Below, in pieces: positions 1 to 4,544 of a stretch of 6,300 nt of DNA; the first letter of the stretch is position 1; each line of letters begins with the position of its first letter. This DNA comes from Candidatus Latescibacterota bacterium (GTDB taxonomy: Bacteria > Latescibacterota > 4484-107 > B68-G9), in contig DTYS01000010.1 of assembly GCA_012961755.1 (NCBI GenBank), positions 1 through 6,300 on the forward strand, written 5' to 3'. Under the pieces are notes generated by a model. The model ran no database searches and had not been told where the DNA came from. It worked only from the letters and a program-made list of their open reading frames with translations. The position numbers and the translations under genes were made by a program.

Positions 1-819
1 CCTCGAAGGCACCTCACCCCTGGAACTTGCCCTTTCCCTCAGGGCTTCGCAGTAGTTGGTCATGTCCAGCATGACCACCAAAACGTGGAAGTCCCTTTCG
101 AACGCTAAGTACTCGGCGAGGGTGAGGGCTATCCTCGGGGTCACTATCCTCTCCTCGGGAGGGTCGTCCGCCAGGTTCAGGAAGGCGGCAACCTGGGCCG
201 CCACCCCTCCCCTCTCGAAGCTCTCCACGAAGAACCTCGCATCGTCGTGTTTCACGCCTATCCCGACGAACACTACCGCGAAGTCCCCGCCCTCTTCGGA
301 GATCCTCGCCTGGCGGACTATCTGAGCTGCCAGACGGTTGTGGGGAAGCCCACCTCCTGAGAACAGGGGAAGCTTCTGTCCCCTCACCAAGGTGTTCAGG
401 CCGTCTATGGCCGAGATCCCCGTCTGCACCCAGTCGTAAGGGTAATCCCTTGAGGCCGGGTTTATGGCCGAGCCGTGTACGTCCCTCACCTCCCCCGAAA
501 GCAGCTGCGGCCCATCGTCCATAGGTTCACCGACCCCGTTGAAGGTCCTGCCCAACATCTCCTCGGAGACCCTCACCTGAAGCGGCCTCCCCAGGAACCT
601 CACCCTCGTCTCCGAGGCTGAAAGGCCGGAAGTTCCCTGGAAGACCTGCACGACGGCGAACCTCTCCCCGACCTCCAGAACCATCCCCCTCCTCGTCCTT
701 CCATCGGGACCTACGACCTCAGCAAGCTCGCCGTAACCCACATCCTTCACGTCCTCTACGACTATGAGGGGCCCCGTTACCCCTGAGAGCCCCTTGTAGA
801 TCACCCCCGAAATCCCCAT
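1..819 (-). CDS. atpB: V/A-type ATP synthase subunit B, N-terminal 273 residues (cut by window edge)
   Basis: This is the non-catalytic, nucleotide-binding B subunit of the V/A-type ATP synthase (V1/A1 head), a cytoplasmic partner of the catalytic A subunit. I translated it from the minus strand. It is open for 273 codons and leaves the window, so roughly the C-terminal 40% of a usual 460-480 residue protein is missing. Recognisable family segments are the N-terminal barrel (GVTGPLIVVE, 13-22), EMLGRTFNGVGEPMD (87-101), QTGISAIDGLNTLVRGQKLP (132-151), FSGGGLPHNRLAAQ (153-166), TPRIALTLAEYLAFERD (227-243) and LDMTNYCEALRE (251-262). The loop at 153-161 replaces the Walker A GxxxxGKT of the A subunit, as expected for a B subunit. 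The ATG at 819-817 is preceded by GAGGTGAG (830-823), a good ribosome binding site lying inside the end of murB. The start overlaps murB by 19 nt, implying co-transcription and translational coupling. The A subunit gene is not immediately upstream, which is unusual. Confidence 0.95.
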   Translation of the reverse strand, partial: MGISGVIYKGLSGVTGPLIVVEDVKDVGYGELAEVVGPDGRTRRGMVLEVGERFAVVQVFQGTSGLSASETRVRFLGRPLQVRVSEEMLGRTFNGVGEPMDDGPQLLSGEVRDVHGSAINPASRDYPYDWVQTGISAIDGLNTLVRGQKLPLFSGGGLPHNRLAAQIVRQARISEEGGDFAVVFVGIGVKHDDARFFVESFERGGVAAQVAAFLNLADDPPEERIVTPRIALTLAEYLAFERDFHVLVVMLDMTNYCEALRERASSRGEVPSR

Positions 820-1700
820 AGCCTCACCTCAAGTTCGAGGTCCACACCGAACTTTTCCTCGACCCTCCTCCTCACCTCGCATATCAAAGCCCGGACGTCG
901 GAAGCCCTCGCTCCCCCCAAGTTCACTACGAAGTTAGCGTGTTTCGGTGAGACCATAGCGTCCCCCACCCTCATACCCTTACATCCGGCCTCTTCTATGA
1001 GCCTCCCGGCGTAATCCCCCGACGGCCTTTTAAACACGCTTCCTGCCGAGGGATGTTCCAAAGGTTGCTTCTCGGAGCGGAGCTTCAGTACCTCCCTCCT
1101 CCTCTCCCAAAGAAGTTCCCTGGCCCTCCTTTCCGGACGAAACTTCGCCGAGAGCACCACGAACCCCTCGAGTCCCTTCCTATACCCGAATCCCACCCCA
1201 TCCTTAGAGAGCACGACCTCCCTTCCATCCGGGGTTAAGGCCCTGACCTCGGTGAGGAGCTCGGATATGGTCCTCCCGAAGGCCCCCGCGTTCATCGCTA
1301 TCGCCCCTCCCACCGTCCCCGGTATCCCGGAGAGCTCCGCGAACCCCTCCAATCCCTCCTCGACCGTCCATGCGGCCAGAAGGTCCAGCTCCGTCCCGGC
1401 CCCCACGGAGATCTCATCGTCCTCCACGACGATGCGATCCGAAACCTTCCTTACGTCCACTACGACCCCCCTGACGCCCTCGTCGTGGACGAGGAGCTTA
1501 GAGCCGTTCCCTAAGATGAAGGTCCGCACCCCAGCCTCCGAAGCCCTTCTGAGCAGTCCCTTCAGGTCCTCCTCGTCCACCGGAACGAGGTAAAGGTCCG
1601 CAGGCCCGCCTATACGGTACGAGGTGTACCTACACAGGGGTTCCCCCTTCATGACATCTCCCCGGAAGCCCTTAAGGACCCTATCGTACGGACGGAGCAT
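801..1700 (-). CDS. murB: UDP-N-acetylenolpyruvoylglucosamine reductase (MurB)
   Basis: MurB is the cytoplasmic FAD enzyme that reduces UDP-GlcNAc-enolpyruvate to UDP-MurNAc with NADPH, the second committed step of peptidoglycan synthesis. With the start chosen here the protein has 299 residues, normal for the family. Visible motifs are YTSYRIGGPAD (25-35), the FAD-binding loop GNGSKLLV (64-71; most MurBs have GSN, here GSK), GIPGTVGGAIAMNAGAFG (125-142), YR (173-174) with the conserved active-site Arg, PSAGSVFKRP (217-226) with the catalytic Ser221, AGCKGMRVGDAMVSPKHANF (238-257), and the C-terminal Glu291 in LELEVRLWG. The reading frame is open up to a TTG at 1739, but that codon is the -35 box of a strong promoter, so the first 13 codons are unlikely to be translated. 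ATG 1700 keeps the family's short N-terminal helix (RVLKGFRGDV) but leaves almost no leader. ATG 1652 (283 residues) has a better ribosome binding site (GGGGAG) but loses that helix. Function is secure; the start is not. Confidence 0.93.
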   Translation of the reverse strand: MLRPYDRVLKGFRGDVMKGEPLCRYTSYRIGGPADLYLVPVDEEDLKGLLRRASEAGVRTFILGNGSKLLVHDEGVRGVVVDVRKVSDRIVVEDDEISVGAGTELDLLAAWTVEEGLEGFAELSGIPGTVGGAIAMNAGAFGRTISELLTEVRALTPDGREVVLSKDGVGFGYRKGLEGFVVLSAKFRPERRARELLWERRREVLKLRSEKQPLEHPSAGSVFKRPSGDYAGRLIEEAGCKGMRVGDAMVSPKHANFVVNLGGARASDVRALICEVRRRVEEKFGVDLELEVRLWGFRG

Positions 1701-1710
1701 CTTGCGAAGA

Positions 1711-1739
1711 AATATACACCCGCATGGGACTGAAGTCAA
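1711..1739 (-). promoter_or_regulatory. Sigma-70-type promoter for murB-atpB
   Basis: Reading the minus strand, the -35 box is TTGACT (1739-1734), the spacer is 17 bp and the -10 box is TATATT (1716-1711). Transcription should begin near 1704. That is only about 4 nt before ATG 1700, or about 52 nt before ATG 1652. The boxes fit the bacterial consensus well at optimal spacing. The start site itself is inferred. Confidence 0.75.
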
Positions 1740-1763
1740 GCGAATTTTCGTAAATCCCTTGAC
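1735..1763. repeat. Inverted repeat joining the two divergent -35 boxes
   Basis: GTCAAG (1735-1740) and CTTGAC (1758-1763) are perfect inverted copies and lie over the -35 regions of the two opposing promoters. Between them sits a smaller dyad, CGAA-TT-TTCG (1741-1750). Part of the symmetry follows simply from two opposed -35 boxes. The inner dyad could be an operator for a shared regulator, but I recognise no known binding site. Confidence 0.45.
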
Positions 1764-1787
1764 AACGCCTTCTATAAAGGGTTATAT
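1759..1787 (+). promoter_or_regulatory. Sigma-70-type promoter for the three-lipoprotein operon
   Basis: The -35 box is a perfect TTGACA (1759-1764), followed by a 17 bp spacer and the -10 box TTATAT (1782-1787; TATATT one base on is an alternative). The expected start is near 1794, giving a leader of about 20 nt. The ribosome binding site AGGAGG (1804-1809) lies just before ATG 1814. No other promoter is obvious before 6262, so this one probably drives all three genes. Confidence 0.8.
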
Positions 1788-1813
1788 TTTCCTTCCAGGC
1801 CGTAGGAGGGAAG

Positions 1814-3046
1814 ATGAGAGGGGCCTCGGCGTGGCTTATCCTGGCCTTGCTTCTGGCATGCCGCAGCGGTGGAAGCTCGTCCTCGGGGTCATCGGATGGC
1901 CCCTCCACATATGTGGACACCCTCAGGATGGGCGAATCGTTGTACACGGCCCTTAGGAAGAAGGGCGTAGCACCTAAATATATCTTAGAGCTCTCCAGAA
2001 GTTTGAAGAGGCTGGTGAACCTGCGGAAGGTGATGCCCGGAGGAACCTACGCCTTCTCCTGCGATTCCACCGGAGCAATAGTTTGGTTCCGGTACATGCC
2101 GGACCTCGAGACGGAGCTCGTGGCCGAGAGGATAGGTGACAAGCTCGAGGTCCACAGGAGGAAGCTTCCCTCGGAACGGGTGGAGCGTATCCTGGCCGGA
2201 GCTATAGGCTCCTCCCTTTACGATGCCGTGCTCGCCGCGGGCGGCACTCCTAGGCTCGTATGGAAGTTTGTAGATATATTTCGATGGGACATAGACTTCC
2301 ATACCGAAACCAGGTCCGGGGACAGGTTCGCCCTCGTCTGGGAGGAGTACAGGAGGGACGGAAGGACCGTGAGGGAGGGGAAGATCTTGGCCGCCACATA
2401 CATAGGGAAGGTCGGGGAGTTCTGGGCGGTGTACTACAAGGACCCGCGTGGCCGCGAGGACTACTACGACCTCGAGGGAAGGTCCCTAAGGAAGATGTTC
2501 CTCAGGTCTCCCCTCAAGTACAGGCGCATAAGTTCCAGGTTCAGCAGGAGACGCCTCCATCCCATCCTCAGGAGATATATACCGCACTGGGGGGTGGACT
2601 ACGCGGCTCCTCCCGGGACCCCCGTGTACGCCACGGCGGACGGGGTCGTGCTCTTCAGGGGGTACAGGGGCCCGAACGGCAACATGGTTATACTCAGGCA
2701 CGGGAACGGGTACAGGACCTACTACCTCCACCTCTCCGGGTTTGCCCAGGGGATAAGGAGGGGAAGGAAGGTCCGGCAGGGGCAGGTGATAGGTTATGTC
2801 GGGGCCACCGGCCTTGCTACAGGTCCCCACCTGGATTACAGGGTCAGGAAGGACGGAAGGTTCCTGAACCCCCTGAACCTCGAAGCATCCAGGGCACTCT
2901 CCCTCCCCAAGCGTTACATGATGGGGTTCCGGGCGGTGAGAGATAGGTACACGATGGAACTCAAGGAGGCCCTAAGGGAGGAGATGGTCGTCCATGGGAA
3001 AGACCTTGATAGCGTTAGTGGCAGTTCTGGTCCTTTCCTGCGGTAA
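1814..3046 (+). CDS. MepM/Csd3-like M23 family metallopeptidase, predicted lipoprotein
   Basis: Predicted envelope-anchored peptidoglycan endopeptidase of 410 residues. The N-terminus MRGASAWLILALLLAC is a lipoprotein signal peptide with lipobox LLAC (Cys16), followed by a Gly/Ser-rich linker (19-29). Residues about 34-118 resemble the LysM-like OapA/Csd3 first domain. Residues about 133-230 match the second domain of MepM/Csd3 proteins (SLYDAVLAAGG, FVDIFRWDIDFHTE, YYDLEGRSLRKMFLRSPL). Residues about 237-355 are the M23 (LytM) catalytic domain: SSRFSRRRLHPI (240-251), HWGVD with zinc ligands His258 and Asp262, YLH with His306, and GPHLD (337-341). In the usual HxH motif the last His is a zinc ligand; here it is Asp341, so the site may bind zinc with two Asp or be altered. 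A 50-residue basic tail follows, and its final 17 codons overlap the next gene in another frame. ATG 1814 follows AGGAGG (1804-1809). It may act on peptide crosslinks; whether it is an active enzyme cannot be told from sequence alone. Confidence 0.9.
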   Translation: MRGASAWLILALLLACRSGGSSSSGSSDGPSTYVDTLRMGESLYTALRKKGVAPKYILELSRSLKRLVNLRKVMPGGTYAFSCDSTGAIVWFRYMPDLETELVAERIGDKLEVHRRKLPSERVERILAGAIGSSLYDAVLAAGGTPRLVWKFVDIFRWDIDFHTETRSGDRFALVWEEYRRDGRTVREGKILAATYIGKVGEFWAVYYKDPRGREDYYDLEGRSLRKMFLRSPLKYRRISSRFSRRRLHPILRRYIPHWGVDYAAPPGTPVYATADGVVLFRGYRGPNGNMVILRHGNGYRTYYLHLSGFAQGIRRGRKVRQGQVIGYVGATGLATGPHLDYRVRKDGRFLNPLNLEASRALSLPKRYMMGFRAVRDRYTMELKEALREEMVVHGKDLDSVSGSSGPFLR

Positions 3047-4544
3047 GGAAGGGGGGAAGGAAGGACCCAAGGTAAGCATAGTCGAACTGAGGGACGCTGT
3101 AGAGCGGAACCCAGAGGACGTGGCGGCCCTGGTCGCTCTGGGGGGGGCGTTGATGGACAGGGAGGGGGAATATCTTGAGGCCAAGGAGGTACTGGAGAGG
3201 GCCCTCTCCCTCTCACCAGAGGATGCGAGGGTGCACAGGGCCTTAGGGAGGTTGTTCGTACTCGTAGGCCTGTACCCCAAGGCGGAGGAACACCTCCTCA
3301 AGGCCCTCGAGCTCGGAGGGGCAGACGCCTCGCTCTACAACGACCTGGCCACGGCCTACGCACGTGAAGCCTTCGCCCTCTTCAAGGCGCTGCGCATGAG
3401 AAGGGACAAGATGGAGCAGGCGATAGAAGCTTACAGGAAGGCCACAGAGCTCGACCCCGAAAATCCCCTCTATTGGTACAACCTCGCCTTCGCCTACGAC
3501 CAGCTCGGAGAGTTCGCCGAAGCTGAAGGGGCGTACAGGAGGGCACTTAAGCTTGACCCCGAGCTCGGCAAGGCCCGGAAGTATCTGGGGATGTTGTACG
3601 AGAAGATGGGAAAGCTGGACGAGGCGGAAAGGGAGTTGAAGAAAGCTTCCGAACTCCTTCCGGACGATACCGAGATCCTGGTGCACTTGGGCATAGTCCT
3701 AGCCAAGGAGGGAAAGTTTAAGGACTCCGAGGGGGCGTACAGGAGGGCACTGAAGCTCGACCCCGAGCTTCCGGAAGCCCTCCTGGGGCTGGGGAGGCTG
3801 CTGCTGATGATGGGGAGGAAGGATGAAGGGGAAAGGGAGATAGGGAGGTTCAGAAAGCTCTCGTCCGGAAGGAGTCTGGGGATAGAGGACGCCCTGATAA
3901 CCGTCCAACATTATCCCGACAGGCCCGAGGCCCACTGTAAGCTCGGGGCCCTTTACCTCAGCAGGGGAAGGTACGATGAGGCCCTGAAGGAGTTCAACAG
4001 GGCCCTGGTCATAGATCCCCACTCCCCCGCCGCATGGGTCGGCCTCGGGAGGGCCTTCTTCGGACAGGGACGGTACGCGAGGGCCAAGGAGTGCTTCGAT
4101 AAGGCCCTCAACCTGAACCCGGGGGACCCTTATGCCCAGCTCTACCTGGGCGGGATATACATGAAGTGGGGAAGGTACGAAGAAGCGGTGACGGTACTCA
4201 GGAAGGCGGTGGTCGGGGCCTCGGATGAGCCCGAGTTTCACTATAACCTCGGGCTGGCCTACGCGAAATGGAGGAAGCCCAAACAGGCCATACCCGAATT
4301 TGAGGAAGCCATCAGGCTCAGGCCGGATTACGGCGCCGCTCACAGGGACCTGGGGTTGGCGTACCTCTCGGTCCGGGACTACGAGAAGGCCGTAAAACAC
4401 CTCGAAGAGGCCGGGAGGCTTATGCCCGACAGAGCTGAGATCTCCGCATATCTGGCCGTCGCCTGCCGTGCCCTCGGTGACATGGAGGGATACAGGAGGG
4501 CCCTCGGCAGGCTGGACAGCCTCAGGGAGGTGAGAAGGAGATGA
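2994..4544 (+). CDS. TPR-repeat lipoprotein (about 13 tetratricopeptide repeats)
   Basis: A 516-residue protein made almost wholly of TPRs behind a lipoprotein signal peptide, MGKTLIALVAVLVLSC (lipobox VLSC, Cys16). I count about 13 TPR units of 34-35 residues between 40 and 510, with typical W/LG/Y/A/P spacing such as PENPLYWYNLAFAYDQLGEF (155-174) and PEFHYNLGLAYAKW (413-426). The third unit carries an insertion of about a dozen residues (near 125-138), and a non-TPR linker (about 292-306) splits the array into seven plus six units. TPR arrays are protein-binding superhelices, so this is a likely scaffold on the periplasmic face of a membrane; the partner is not known. ATG 2994 lies 53 nt inside the end of the M23 gene, with GGGAGGAG (2976-2983) 10 nt upstream, and is fixed by the clean signal peptide beginning there. 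The downstream gene overlaps by ATGA. No enzymatic motif is visible. Confidence 0.92.
   Translation: MGKTLIALVAVLVLSCGKEGGKEGPKVSIVELRDAVERNPEDVAALVALGGALMDREGEYLEAKEVLERALSLSPEDARVHRALGRLFVLVGLYPKAEEHLLKALELGGADASLYNDLATAYAREAFALFKALRMRRDKMEQAIEAYRKATELDPENPLYWYNLAFAYDQLGEFAEAEGAYRRALKLDPELGKARKYLGMLYEKMGKLDEAERELKKASELLPDDTEILVHLGIVLAKEGKFKDSEGAYRRALKLDPELPEALLGLGRLLLMMGRKDEGEREIGRFRKLSSGRSLGIEDALITVQHYPDRPEAHCKLGALYLSRGRYDEALKEFNRALVIDPHSPAAWVGLGRAFFGQGRYARAKECFDKALNLNPGDPYAQLYLGGIYMKWGRYEEAVTVLRKAVVGASDEPEFHYNLGLAYAKWRKPKQAIPEFEEAIRLRPDYGAAHRDLGLAYLSVRDYEKAVKHLEEAGRLMPDRAEISAYLAVACRALGDMEGYRRALGRLDSLREVRRR
3528..3565 (+). repeat. 38-bp near-identical direct repeat, copy 1 (within TPR gene)
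   Basis: This segment encodes most of GAYRRALKLDPEL in the fourth TPR unit. It matches 3732-3769 at all but two of 38 positions. The offset is 204 bp, exactly 68 codons or two 34-residue TPR units. Confidence 0.85.
3732..3769 (+). repeat. 38-bp near-identical direct repeat, copy 2 (within TPR gene)
   Basis: This is the second copy of the segment at 3528-3565, in the sixth TPR unit. Both differences from copy 1 are single bases at third codon positions (TTA/CTT-type against CTG/CTC-type leucine choices), so the encoded residues are the same. This suggests a fairly recent duplication or gene conversion of a two-repeat block. Confidence 0.85.

Noticed and set aside
153..1700. Possible horizontally acquired or mobile segment
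   Set aside because: I saw no transposase, integrase, tRNA gene, terminal inverted repeats or change in codon use anywhere in the window.
1701..1739. N-terminal extension of murB to TTG 1739 (13 extra residues)
   Set aside because: The codons lie on a TTGACT-17-TATATT promoter, TTG is a weak start, no ribosome binding site precedes it, and the extra residues resemble nothing in MurB.
1773..1778. TATAAA as the plus-strand -10 box
   Set aside because: It is only 8 bp from the TTGACA box; TTATAT at 1782-1787 has the proper 17 bp spacing.
2260..2946. 228-codon plus-strand frame inside the M23 gene
   Set aside because: It lies wholly inside a well-supported gene in another frame, is a low-complexity Arg/Gly/Pro-rich sequence, and has no recognisable domain.
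3699..4400. 233-codon reading frame antisense to the TPR gene
   Set aside because: Its sequence mirrors the TPR periodicity of the opposite strand, it has no domain signature, and long antisense frames are expected in GC-rich coding DNA.
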